Assembly (NCBI RefSeq): GCF_007970805.1 | Contig: NZ_CP042433.1 | Span: 3,906,001 to 3,970,000, forward strand | Source of the DNA: Flavisolibacter ginsenosidimutans | GTDB taxonomy: Bacteria > Bacteroidota > Bacteroidia > Chitinophagales > Chitinophagaceae | DNA length: 64,000 nucleotides | Direction: 5' to 3' | In this document: piece by piece, positions 53,021 through 61,394 of the stretch | Position numbering within the stretch: position 1 is the first letter of the stretch | How the letters are laid out: the number at the start of each line of letters is the position of its first letter | Notes under the pieces: generated by a model | Told to the model about the DNA's origin: nothing | Seen by the model: the letters and a program-made list of their open reading frames with translations, nothing else | Database searches by the model: none | Position numbers and translations under genes: made by a program

Positions 53021-53926
53021 TTATTTTTCCTTCGCGTCTAAAATCACCGGCGCATTTTTGCTTCCCATCATGATGATTTTTGCGTTTTGCGATTGCGCCA
53101 TTTCTTTCATGGCTTTGATTTGTTCGTATTGAAGTTGTTTGTCGGTTAAGCTTTCGGAAATGATTTTTTGGTAATCGGCAATGCCTTGGGCTTCCACTCT
53201 TTTGCGGTCGGCTTCCTGTCTTTCCTTGGCCAGAATGAACTGCATTTTTTGCGATTCCTGTTCTGCCTGGATCTTTTGCTCGATGGTACTTTTAACCGTA
53301 GCGGGCAAGGTAATGTTTCGCACCAATAAATTTTCCAAAAGCAAGCCCCTGTTTTTAAAATCGGTTTCGATGCCTTTGAAGATGCGACTTTGAAACTCGT
53401 CTCTTTTTGTTGAATACAAAGCCACAGCTTCATAATAAACAGCGTTGTCGCGAATGCGTGTTCGTGAAATGGGCCGCACAATTTTATCTTCGTAATCGGC
53501 GCCGGTTTCGCGAATGAGTTTTGGCGCTTCGGAAGGAATGACGCGGTACAAAACGGTAAGGTCAATCGTTACTTCCAGCCCGTCAGACGTCAACACCCTG
53601 ATTGCATCATCACCGGTCTTGTGGCCTTCATCGGTTTGACCGCTCATGGTGTAGTTCTGTGTGCGCACATCAAGCCGTTCAACGGTTACCAAAGGATTTA
53701 CAAAATTCAATCCGCTGTTGAGCACTTCGGGTTGCACTTTGCCAAAGAGTTTTTTTACACCTACCTGTCCGGCATCAATTTGCACAAAGCAACTCAAAAC
53801 AATGCCGAGTGCAATGAAGCCAATGCCTACGAGTTTGCCCACACGGGATGCTGAACCCAGATTGGGCGTGTTTTTAATGCTAAAGGAGACGATCAGAATG
53901 ACGACACCCAGAACGAGAAACAACAT
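53021..53926 (-). CDS. SPFH/prohibitin family membrane protein
   Basis: The 301-residue protein has an N-terminal membrane region (MLFLVLGVVILIVSF and LVGIGFIALGIVLSCFV), the SPFH/band-7 domain ('GLNFVNPLVTVERLDVRTQNY', 'DGLEVTIDLTVLYRV') and a long coiled coil (EQKIQAEQESQKMQFILAKE). Prohibitin-like proteins form ring scaffolds in membranes and modulate proteases. The ATG at 53926 is preferred to a GTG at 53944. Confidence 0.9.
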   Translation of the reverse strand: MLFLVLGVVILIVSFSIKNTPNLGSASRVGKLVGIGFIALGIVLSCFVQIDAGQVGVKKLFGKVQPEVLNSGLNFVNPLVTVERLDVRTQNYTMSGQTDEGHKTGDDAIRVLTSDGLEVTIDLTVLYRVIPSEAPKLIRETGADYEDKIVRPISRTRIRDNAVYYEAVALYSTKRDEFQSRIFKGIETDFKNRGLLLENLLVRNITLPATVKSTIEQKIQAEQESQKMQFILAKERQEADRKRVEAQGIADYQKIISESLTDKQLQYEQIKAMKEMAQSQNAKIIMMGSKNAPVILDAKEK

Positions 53927-54020
53927 GTTGTTTGGTTTAAGCACTAAAGGTAAAAGCGGAAGAGCCTTTCAGCAATGCAGCAATCAATGCTGGCAGGCTT
54001 CCACTTATCGTTAAAAAAGA

Positions 54021-54044
54021 AAAGAGCAACGCCGGTTGCTCTTT
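54021..54044 (-). terminator. Terminator of the beta-barrel gene
   Basis: AAAGAGCAAC (54021-54030) pairs with GTTGCTCTTT (54035-54044), followed on the minus strand by TTCTTTTTT. Confidence 0.85.
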
Positions 54045-54068
54045 AAAAATTATTGCTTCGGCAAATGC

Positions 54069-54830
54069 TTAAAACCGTATGCCCAACGAAAGCCCGGAAC
54101 GCAAACCGCCGAACGGCCCGGAAAAGGCTACCTGCACTTTGTTGGCCGAAACGTTTACGGTTTTATCAACCAGCGGAATGTCGAGATCTTCGAGTGTTTG
54201 TTTTACATCGCTTTGTTCGCCAGGCGTTAACGGTGTTGAGGGAACACCGTTGAAATTGCCGGTGCCGGAACCGTAGTGCGCACCCAATATCCACCAATCC
54301 AGGGTTATGTTTTTACCCAGGAACCATTGTGCGCCGAACATTAATCCGCCGGTATTTGCACTCAGGTCGCCGCTTAAGCTAAGGCTTCGTTGCGGTCCTG
54401 TGGGCTCGGCATAATTAACCGTAACGGTATTGGTGGCAAACCGTACGTAGCGGTAATACGGCGCAATGTAAAATCCTTTACCGTAGCCTTTGCCCAAATA
54501 AAAACGAACCTCCGGCGTAACGGCAAAATTACTCAGGCGGGCATTGTTGATAATGTCCTTTGTATCTTGATCGGAGCCGGCAACCTGGTTTATTAAAAGG
54601 CTTTTGAAAGGTAGAGATGTTTCGGGCATCAATCGTCCTCCCAGGGCAACCGAAATTCTTTTGGACAATACCCTTTCGTATTGCACCGAAATATTTTTCA
54701 GCGGCAGGGCCAACAAATCAATTTTTACGATGTCTTTTTTGTTACCGAATGCCGGGGCGCCCGACGTTTGCGCCGAAGCGGAAATGGACAAGCCCAGCAA
54801 AAGAAGAAGCAGAATGTTTTTGTTGTTCAT
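54069..54830 (-). CDS. Outer membrane beta-barrel protein (DUF3575-like)
   Basis: From Met at 54830 the 253-residue protein has a signal peptide (MNNKNILLLLLLGLSISASA) and a series of amphipathic beta strands ending in Phe ('GFYIAPYYRYVRFATNTVTVNY', 'SGLSLGIRF'), as in outer membrane barrels. 'IKIDLLALPLKNISVQYERVL' is reminiscent of DUF3575 proteins. Ligand or function unknown. Confidence 0.85.
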   Translation of the reverse strand: MNNKNILLLLLLGLSISASAQTSGAPAFGNKKDIVKIDLLALPLKNISVQYERVLSKRISVALGGRLMPETSLPFKSLLINQVAGSDQDTKDIINNARLSNFAVTPEVRFYLGKGYGKGFYIAPYYRYVRFATNTVTVNYAEPTGPQRSLSLSGDLSANTGGLMFGAQWFLGKNITLDWWILGAHYGSGTGNFNGVPSTPLTPGEQSDVKQTLEDLDIPLVDKTVNVSANKVQVAFSGPFGGLRSGLSLGIRF

Positions 54831-54958
54831 GGTTCGAATTAAATAATTTATTGCAGCCGGCACAAGTGCTGTGCGGTTAAAGCCGCCAAAGTATTGAACA
54901 AACCGGAAAGCTAAAAGCATCAACGGTTTTTTGCCTGAATTGCCCGACGGTTTAACAA

Positions 54959-55189
54959 CTAAAGAAGGGCGTCAATCTTTTGCGAAAGCTTGCGGTCTTT
55001 GTCGGTAACAACGTCGCCGGCATCGTGTGTGTTGAGCCAGATTTCAACGGTGTTCCAAACGTTTGTCCAGCGTGGATGATGGTTCATTTTTTCAGCGGCC
55101 AGGGCTACGCGGGTCATGAAAGCGAAGGCTTGGCTGAAGTCGTTGAACTGGAATTTGCGATACAAAGCGTTGTCCTTTTCTTCCCACAT
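54959..55189 (-). CDS. Pterin-4-alpha-carbinolamine dehydratase
   Basis: A 76-residue protein with 'KFQFNDFSQAFAFMTRVALAAE' and the catalytic stretch MNHHPRWTNVWNTVEIWL, then 'THDAGDVVTDKDRKLSQKID'. The His-His and later His are the active-site residues of PCD/DCoH. It dehydrates 4a-hydroxytetrahydrobiopterin. It is at the short end of the family (usually 90-110), lacking some N-terminal residues. No aromatic hydroxylase gene lies nearby. Confidence 0.92.
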   Translation of the reverse strand: MWEEKDNALYRKFQFNDFSQAFAFMTRVALAAEKMNHHPRWTNVWNTVEIWLNTHDAGDVVTDKDRKLSQKIDALL

Positions 55190-55315
55190 AAGGCAAGTTT
55201 TTGATTGTGAAGAACTGGTTTACCAAATTGCTCAATAGCGGTACGGACGTACAAGAGTGCGACGCAACGAAAGCTTTATAGGAGCACTTGCTCCTGGTGC
55301 CTAAAAGTTTTTCTT
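55190..55315. other. Intergenic region
   Basis: The gap between the two minus-strand genes holds the promoter side of the pterin dehydratase. No repeat or further frame was seen. Confidence 0.4.
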
Positions 55316-55750
55316 CTAAAAAACCAAGTGTTCTTTGTTCTTAATTTTTTCGTTGGTTAACTCCATCACCAACTGCACGCCGTTGATGGAGCGCAGCGAA
55401 TAAACAAGATCGTCCACAAACTCGTTTGACACGCAATCGTCTTTCAAGAGCCACAAGAAATCAAGGTGCTTGAATTCGGGCAGCAGATATTCACCGTCGT
55501 GCTGGTTGTTGTACAAATAATGCATGAGGCAACAAGAAGGCTGTGCGTATTCGTACACCGCAAAAAAATAATTGCGGCCTTTTTTCTTGAGCTGAATCTC
55601 CAGTTCGTTGTTAATGCGGAAGTCAATGTTCATCAACTGGTTTACCTGCCAGCAAAACATGTAATCTTTAACGGGAGCCTGTATGCCGAGAAGACGCGTT
55701 TCTTCAAAGAAGCCCTCCACCATTTCTTTGTTGTCAAGTACGAATGCCAT
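55316..55750 (-). CDS. IPExxxVDY family protein
   Basis: A 144-residue protein with the motif LPEFKHLDF near residue 87, which corresponds to the IPExxxVDY signature of a Bacteroidota-specific family. It also has 'KGRNYFFAVYEYAQPSCCLM', a beta-rich N-half. No function is known for the family. It lies 29 bp downstream of the M28 peptidase region on the same strand order (peptidase stop at 55780). Confidence 0.8.
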   Translation of the reverse strand: MAFVLDNKEMVEGFFEETRLLGIQAPVKDYMFCWQVNQLMNIDFRINNELEIQLKKKGRNYFFAVYEYAQPSCCLMHYLYNNQHDGEYLLPEFKHLDFLWLLKDDCVSNEFVDDLVYSLRSINGVQLVMELTNEKIKNKEHLVF

Positions 55751-55779
55751 GGTTGGTGTTTTGGTTTGCAGTTAAGCTA

Positions 55780-57465
55780 CTAAAACTCAACAGCAGTTAC
55801 AAGGTTTTTTCCGTTTCTTGAATAACTCACCGTTGTTTTATCGCCTTTTTTAAACCTGCCAAGTGTTTGCATATAGGTTTCCAGTGACGGTGTTTTGTAG
55901 TTGCCAATGGCCGTGATAATGTCGCCGGCTTGTAAGCCTGCTTTCTGCGCCGGCCGGCCTTCGCTCACGCCGTCGGCGCGAACGCCTTGCCCGTTGAACG
56001 TGTAATCGGGCATGATGCCCAGCGTTACGCTGAAGCGGGCCGTCGTTGCTGTTTGTGTTTCTCTTGTTTTGCTGAAAGCGAGTTTTGCATTCGACTTGTC
56101 CACAGCTTGCAGCAAACTAAAAATGTGTTTCACAATAGCCGCTTCGCCGTTGTAGTTGATCTTGTCAAAATCATCCGACGGTTTGTGATAATCGGCATGC
56201 AAACCGGTGAAATAAAAAAGCACCGGAATATTTTTTAGATAGAAAGAGGTGTGGTCGCTTGGGCCGGTGCCGCTGCTATCGAAACGGTAAGCCGCCGCAT
56301 TGTACAAAACCTGTTTGCCTTGCGGGTTGAATAACTCTCCCCAGGTTGGCGAAGTGCCGTAACCGCCGACGGTGATTGTTTTAGAGGAGTCGTTCAGGCG
56401 TCCCACCATGTCCATGTTTACCATGAAGTTTACGCTGCTTAAATCAACCGTTGGATTTTGTGTAAAATATTTTGAGCCGAAGAGTCCTAACTCTTCGCCG
56501 GAAAAAGCAATGCACAAAACGTTGTTGTTTTTAAGCGGCGAAGCTTTCAGCAACCGCGCCAGTTCAATCAAAGCAGCCGTGCCGCTGGCATTGTCGTCGG
56601 CGCCGTTATGAATTTGTTTCTCGTTGCCACGGTAGAGCGAGTTGTGATCTTCGCCGTAACCCAAGTGATCAAAGTGTGCGCCGAGGATGATTGTTTTTGC
56701 TGCGCCGTTGTCGAGGTAGCCAATTACGTTTGTGCCGCTTCGCTTTTTCTCAACCAATTCAATTTTTGCTTTCAGTTTCAAAAGCGCCGACGGATCGCCA
56801 AAATATTTTTTGGCCGCTTCTTTTGAAATGTACACAACGGGAATGGAAAGTGTTTCCGTCTTTTCGGTACCGTTAAAATGCAAGCCGTCATCCAGCTTTG
56901 ATGTGTTGTAAACGAACAAAGCCGTTGCGCCTTTTCTTACCGCATCTTTTGCTCTGGCTACAAGAGTTTCGTTCAGGTCGAAATGCGGATTGTGAACGTT
57001 GCCGGCCATCGTTTCTTCCAAATCCCAAAACCAGGGTTCGCCTTTTTCCATTAAGGCAAGGGATGCAAGAGCATCTACGGTTGCGTTGGCGCTGTAAACC
57101 AGCGGAAAGAAATCCGTGCCGGCTTGCAATTCTTTTCCGTTAAGGGAAAGAGCGTTTGCGGCCGTCATCTCTTTTCCATCGGCCACCGGGAATGTTTGAA
57201 AAAATCCGTCGCTTCCTTTGGGCTGAAGCCCGGCGTTTTGAAAGGCATTACGGATGTATTCAGCAGCCAGCTTTTCGCCTTCTGTGCCCGTGCGCCGCCC
57301 TTCAAGCTTGTCACTTGCCAGGTATTCGATGTGGCTTCTTATATTCGATACCGAAGGCTCGGGCAAAGAAGTGGCCTGGCGCTGTGTGGCGCAGCCTGCG
57401 ATAAAAAAAAGAGTAAGGCTGATGCTAAGGTTAAGGCTGACGTTTCGTATTGACCGGGTAAACAC
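55780..57465 (-). CDS. M28 family peptidase lipoprotein with C-terminal PDZ domain
   Basis: The GTG at 57465 gives a 561-residue lipoprotein with signal 'FTRSIRNVSLNLSISLTLFF' and lipobox IAGC; an ATG at 57546 is possible but would make the signal too long. The M28 zinc motifs are visible: GAHFDHLG, 'HNGADDNASGTAAL', FSGEELGLFGS and 'LHADYHKPSDDFDKI'. A PDZ domain follows (KAGLQAGDIITAIGNYKTPS). It is a probable surface or periplasmic aminopeptidase. The gene is divergent from feoB. Confidence 0.9.
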   Translation of the reverse strand: MFTRSIRNVSLNLSISLTLFFIAGCATQRQATSLPEPSVSNIRSHIEYLASDKLEGRRTGTEGEKLAAEYIRNAFQNAGLQPKGSDGFFQTFPVADGKEMTAANALSLNGKELQAGTDFFPLVYSANATVDALASLALMEKGEPWFWDLEETMAGNVHNPHFDLNETLVARAKDAVRKGATALFVYNTSKLDDGLHFNGTEKTETLSIPVVYISKEAAKKYFGDPSALLKLKAKIELVEKKRSGTNVIGYLDNGAAKTIILGAHFDHLGYGEDHNSLYRGNEKQIHNGADDNASGTAALIELARLLKASPLKNNNVLCIAFSGEELGLFGSKYFTQNPTVDLSSVNFMVNMDMVGRLNDSSKTITVGGYGTSPTWGELFNPQGKQVLYNAAAYRFDSSGTGPSDHTSFYLKNIPVLFYFTGLHADYHKPSDDFDKINYNGEAAIVKHIFSLLQAVDKSNAKLAFSKTRETQTATTARFSVTLGIMPDYTFNGQGVRADGVSEGRPAQKAGLQAGDIITAIGNYKTPSLETYMQTLGRFKKGDKTTVSYSRNGKNLVTAVEF

Positions 57466-57612
57466 AAGAATAATTTTAAGAAATGAGCGGACGGCAAAAA
57501 TACTTTTCCGCAAGGGTTTGCACCGGTAAAGAAGCATTTTTTTCATCCGGCATTTTTCGTTATGCTTAACACAAAACTCCCGATATCGTAAACGGTTGCG
57601 GCCGTTGCCGAG

Positions 57613-57620
57613 TACCTTTG
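57613..57620 (+). promoter_or_regulatory. Putative feoB -7 box (TACCTTTG)
   Basis: TACCTTTG is an exact TAnnTTTG match 14 bp before the GTG at 57635. It places transcription start downstream of the TTG at 57596, so it decides the feoB start codon. Confidence 0.55.
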
Positions 57621-57634
57621 CGAACCTCATCGTC

Positions 57635-59752
57635 GTGACAAAGAGAACCGTACATATTGCTCTCGTCGGAAATCCCAACAGCGGAAAGACGTCGTTGTTT
57701 AACGCCTTAACGGGTTTGAATCAACGTACCGGAAATTTTCCCGGCGTAACCGTGGACAAGAAAACAGGCAGCACGCCCCTTTCCGCAACATTGGTTGGTA
57801 ACGTAATTGACTTGCCAGGAACTTACAGTCTTTATCCAAAACGGCTGGACGAATGGGTGAGTTATCGCGTGTTGCTCAACCAGGACAAAGACATTCGCGC
57901 CGACGTGTTTGTGGTGGTGGTGGATGCGAGCAACCTTAAACGCAACCTGCTTTTTTGTTCGCAGATCATGGACTTGAAAAAGCCGGTTGTCGTGGCCCTT
58001 ACGATGGCGGACATTGCCAAGCGCAAAGGCATTGAAATAGACCTGCCGCAGTTGGAAAGAGAATTGGGCGTGCCGGTGGTTTCCATTAACCCACGAAAAG
58101 AAAAAGGCATTGCGCTTTTAAAGAAAGCCATCGAACTTACGGCATCCAATCAATACAAAATACCCGTTCGCGATTTTATCGAGAACAAAGAACTAGCTCC
58201 AGCACCCATCGAAGATTTGCGAGCGGTGCTTCCCGATGCGTCTGATTATTCGGCCATTCATTTTCTCATTAACCACGAAGAATTTGAGCTTGATAGCCGC
58301 TTGCAGGCCACCATTGAAAACATTGAAGAAAAGCATGCGTTCAATCATACCAAAACACAGGCGGCGGAAATTTTGCAGCGTTACAACCGCATTCGCCAGA
58401 TCATGCAGTCGTCGGTGGTAGAACCCGACCCCAACGAGCAGAAACGCTTTACCGCCAAGATGGACGACGTGCTGCTGCACCGCACCTGGGGCTACCTGAT
58501 TTTGCTGGCCGTTTTGTTCCTGCTTTTTCAAAGTGTGTTTTATTTGGCGCAGTATCCAATGACATGGATTGAAGAAGGTTTTTCGTACGCCAGCATTTGG
58601 CTAAACAATGTTTTGCCTGCGGGATGGTTTTCGGACCTGGTGGTGAATGGAATCATGGCCGGTTTAAGCGGCATTATGGTGTTTGTGCCGCAGATCATGA
58701 TTTTGTTTGGATTGATTACCGTTTTGGAAGACACGGGCTACATGGCCCGCATTTCTTTTTTGACCGACCGACTGATGCGCAGCGTGGGATTGAACGGCAA
58801 AAGCGTGATGCCCTTGATCAGCGGTTTTGCCTGCGCGGTGCCGGCCATTATGAGTGCAAGAAATATTGAAAACCGGAAAGAACGGCTGCTTACCATTTTG
58901 ATTACGCCGCTCATGAGTTGTTCGGCGCGGCTGCCGGTTTACACCATCCTCATTGCGCTGGTCATCCCGAATAAATACTACCTGGGCTTTTTGAGTTTGC
59001 AGGCACTGGTGATGATGGGACTTTACCTGCTCGGTGTTGTCATGGCCATGTTGGTTTCCTACATTGCCAAATGGTTTATCCACATCAAAGAAAAAAGTTT
59101 TTTCATTTTAGAATTGCCCACGTATCGTCCGCCACGGGCTAAGACCATTGCGCAAACGATGCTGAACAAGGCCCGCATTTTTGTCACCGACGCGGGGAAA
59201 ATCATCATGGTCATTTCACTCATTCTTTGGGCCTTGAGTTCCTTTGGGCCGCCAAAGCGCATGGCGGCGATTGAAAAGACTTATGAACAGCAATTGGCTT
59301 TAAACCCAACTGCTAAAGACTCTTTGCAAATACACCTGAACACGGCCAAACTCGAAAACTCTTACGCCGGTATTTTGGGCAAAAGCATGGAGCCGGTGAT
59401 CAAACCTTTGGGTTACGACTGGCGCATCGGCATTGCACTGGTAACGTCGTTTGCGGCAAGAGAAGTATTTGTTGGAACGATGGCGACGTTGTTCAGTGTT
59501 TCGGACGACGACAAAGGCACCTTGCTTCGCGAAAAAATGGCGACGGCAAAAAAGCAAAACGGCGAGCCGCTGTTTACCCTTGCTACCGGTGTTTCGCTCA
59601 TGATTTTTTACCTCTTTGCCATGCAGTGCATGAGCACACTGGCCATTGTAAAAAGAGAAACCCGCAGTTGGAAATGGCCGGTGATACAATTCGTTTACAT
59701 GACCGGCATTGCTTACCTGATGAGCCTATTGGCGTATTGGTTGTTGAAGTAG
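57635..59752 (+). CDS. feoB: Ferrous iron transporter FeoB
   Basis: From GTG at 57635 the protein has 705 residues. The N-terminal G domain carries 'IALVGNPNSGKTSLFNALTG' (G1), NFPGVTVD (G2), DLPGTYSL (G3) and 'TMADIAK' in the place of the usual NxxD G4, a variant worth noting. The transmembrane part has two Gate motifs, 'SGFACAVPAIMSARNIENRK' and 'LVTSFAAREVFVGTMATLF'. It imports Fe2+ into the cytoplasm. No feoA lies beside it. Confidence 0.95.
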   Translation: MTKRTVHIALVGNPNSGKTSLFNALTGLNQRTGNFPGVTVDKKTGSTPLSATLVGNVIDLPGTYSLYPKRLDEWVSYRVLLNQDKDIRADVFVVVVDASNLKRNLLFCSQIMDLKKPVVVALTMADIAKRKGIEIDLPQLERELGVPVVSINPRKEKGIALLKKAIELTASNQYKIPVRDFIENKELAPAPIEDLRAVLPDASDYSAIHFLINHEEFELDSRLQATIENIEEKHAFNHTKTQAAEILQRYNRIRQIMQSSVVEPDPNEQKRFTAKMDDVLLHRTWGYLILLAVLFLLFQSVFYLAQYPMTWIEEGFSYASIWLNNVLPAGWFSDLVVNGIMAGLSGIMVFVPQIMILFGLITVLEDTGYMARISFLTDRLMRSVGLNGKSVMPLISGFACAVPAIMSARNIENRKERLLTILITPLMSCSARLPVYTILIALVIPNKYYLGFLSLQALVMMGLYLLGVVMAMLVSYIAKWFIHIKEKSFFILELPTYRPPRAKTIAQTMLNKARIFVTDAGKIIMVISLILWALSSFGPPKRMAAIEKTYEQQLALNPTAKDSLQIHLNTAKLENSYAGILGKSMEPVIKPLGYDWRIGIALVTSFAAREVFVGTMATLFSVSDDDKGTLLREKMATAKKQNGEPLFTLATGVSLMIFYLFAMQCMSTLAIVKRETRSWKWPVIQFVYMTGIAYLMSLLAYWLLK

Positions 59753-59854
59753 CAGAACGCATCTTCCGGCAACAATTGGTGAAGCCTTTCTTTCGTTTGG
59801 CACTTGTAAAAGCGAGGCAAACAACAATCACATTTTGCCTGCAATCCCTCTCTT

Positions 59855-59862
59855 TACCTTCG
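59855..59862 (+). promoter_or_regulatory. Putative pdxH -7 box (TACCTTCG)
   Basis: TACCTTCG, with TTTG at 59834-59837 (17-nt spacer), resembles a Bacteroidota promoter. It ends four bases before the pdxH ATG, implying a leaderless mRNA. Confidence 0.45.
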
Positions 59863-59866
59863 CCGC

Positions 59867-60508
59867 ATGAACAAATCCATCGCCGACCTTCGCAAAGAAT
59901 ATTCTTCCCAAACACTTCTCGAAAAAGACGCTGACGCAAGCCCCATTCAACAGTTCCGAAAGTGGTGGGATCAAGCCATTGCTTCCGAAATTTTAGAACC
60001 CAACGCCATGACGCTGGCCACGGCTTCATCGGACGGACTGCCTTCGGCCCGCATTGTGTTGCTGAAAGATTTTGACGAAAACGGCTTTGTGTTTTTTACC
60101 AATTACAAAAGTTTCAAGGCGCTGCAGTTGGAAGAAAATCCAAAAGCCTGTCTTGTGTTTCACTGGAAAGAATTGGAGCGGCAAGTGCGCATTATGGGCG
60201 TTGTAGAGAAGGCGGGTGCCGAAGAAAGCAATGCGTATTTTCAGTCGCGGCCTGTTGGCAGTCGCATCGGTGCGTGGACTTCGCCGCAAAGTAGCGTGAT
60301 CCAAAACCGCGAATGGATTGAAGAAGAATTTGAAAAACGGAAAGCGGAGTTTGGCGACGGCAATATTCCGCGTCCGTCGTTTTGGGGTGGCTACCGCGTA
60401 AGGCCCGTCATTGTTGAATTCTGGCAGGGCCGGTTCAGCCGCCTGCACGACCGCATTCAGTACACGCTGGAAGACGGAAGCTGGAAGATTGAACGGCTGG
60501 CGCCGTGA
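59867..60508 (+). CDS. pdxH: Pyridoxine/pyridoxamine 5'-phosphate oxidase
   Basis: A 213-residue FMN protein: 'MTLATASSDGLPSARIVLLK' and 'FVFFTNYKSFKALQLEENPKACLVFHW' are flavin-binding segments, 'QSRPVGSRIGAWTSPQSSVI' follows, and the end 'RLHDRIQYTLEDGSWKIERLAP' is the highly conserved PdxH C-terminus. It oxidises PNP/PMP to pyridoxal phosphate, completing the pathway that includes pdxA. Confidence 0.97.
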   Translation: MNKSIADLRKEYSSQTLLEKDADASPIQQFRKWWDQAIASEILEPNAMTLATASSDGLPSARIVLLKDFDENGFVFFTNYKSFKALQLEENPKACLVFHWKELERQVRIMGVVEKAGAEESNAYFQSRPVGSRIGAWTSPQSSVIQNREWIEEEFEKRKAEFGDGNIPRPSFWGGYRVRPVIVEFWQGRFSRLHDRIQYTLEDGSWKIERLAP

Positions 60509-60511
60509 GGG

Positions 60512-60590
60512 GTTGAATAGTTGATTGGTTGATTAGTTGACTGGTTTCACTTTGCACAATCAACTAATCAACTGCGCAACCAATCAACTC
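60512..60590. repeat. Word-type inverted repeat, GTTGATTG vocabulary
   Basis: GTTGATTAGTTGA (60528-60540) pairs perfectly with 60560-60572; the arms extend with GTTGAATAGTTGATTGG (left) and GCAACCAATCAAC (right). It lies between convergent pdxH and the THX gene, and its last word supplies the THX stop codon. Confidence 0.85.
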
Positions 60591-60709
60591 TCTTTTTTCG
60601 GCGCAGCAGGGGCTGTGCCCGTAATTTTCTTTTCGCTGGCCGGACGCCATTTACCGAAAGAGCCTTTGAAGATTTTTCCTTTTTTGGTTTTTTTATCACC
60701 TCTGCCCAT
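60584..60709 (-). CDS. 30S ribosomal protein THX family small protein
   Basis: A 41-residue basic protein starting MGRGDKKTKKGKIFKGSFGK, the signature of the THX/bTHX family that binds the top of the 30S head in Thermus and relatives. Continuing 'WRPASEKKITGTAPAAPKKE' is a species-specific tail. The stop TGA lies in the word GTTGATTG of the repeat, suggesting the tail end has been altered by that element. It is too short for most gene finders. Confidence 0.9.
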   Translation of the reverse strand: MGRGDKKTKKGKIFKGSFGKWRPASEKKITGTAPAAPKKES

Positions 60710-60883
60710 AACAAAATTTTAGAGCGCAAATGTAAGGGATGCCGGCAATACGTGAAAAGTGAAAGCTGAGACGCAAAACAGTTCAGACATCTTAGCCTAT
60801 CCGTGCTCACATTTGTACGCTGGTTTTATAAATAAGCAATCCTGACAATCTTTTGAAATCTTTGTCATTCGTGGTCAAAAAAA

Positions 60884-60902
60884 GTCCCGCACAAGGCGGG
60901 AC
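60884..60902 (-). terminator. HU gene terminator
   Basis: GTCCCGC (60884-60890) pairs with GCGGGAC (60896-60902); a T run follows on the minus strand. It lies 24 bp after the HU stop. Confidence 0.88.
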
Positions 60903-60925
60903 GGCTAATTCGTTCTCTGTTGCGG

Positions 60926-61195
60926 TTACAACTTAGCAGAAAGTTCTTTACCGGCTTTGAAACGGGCCACTTTGCGGGCTTTGATTTTAATAACCTCACC
61001 GGTTTGCGGGTTGCGGCCGTTGCGGGCTGCACGCTTGGATACGGAGAAAGTTCCGAAGCCAACCAGCGTTACTTTACCACCACCTTTCAGGGTTTTGGTT
61101 ACGGCTTCTACAAACGAATCAAGGGCGGTGTTTGCCTGGGTCTTGGTGATGCCGGCATCATCAGCAATTTTTGCGATCAGTTCAGCTTTGTTCAT
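60926..61195 (-). CDS. HU family DNA-binding protein
   Basis: From Met at 61195 the 89-residue protein is a canonical HU: '[20 protein letters not shown]', '[20 protein letters not shown]' and '[17 protein letters not shown]'. It bends and compacts DNA as a dimer. The frame is open upstream but the extension is unrelated to HU. Confidence 0.96.
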   Translation of the reverse strand: MNKAELIAKIADDAGITKTQANTALDSFVEAVTKTLKGGGKVTLVGFGTFSVSKRAARNGRNPQTGEVIKIKARKVARFKAGKELSAKL

Positions 61196-61394
61196 AGTTG
61201 ATTTTTTGTGGTTTGACGGCAACAAATTTAGCCGCTTTTCTATCCAAACAAAATTATTTGCCTTCTTTTTTAAAATTTGGTGATGTGGCTGTAATCCGCT
61301 ATGGCAAAGGATTTGCGGCGATGAAATTTGTTTTTGTTGCGTTGATTTTTTTGTTCGCATTGACGATTAAAGAACAGCAGAACGCTTGTGTGCG

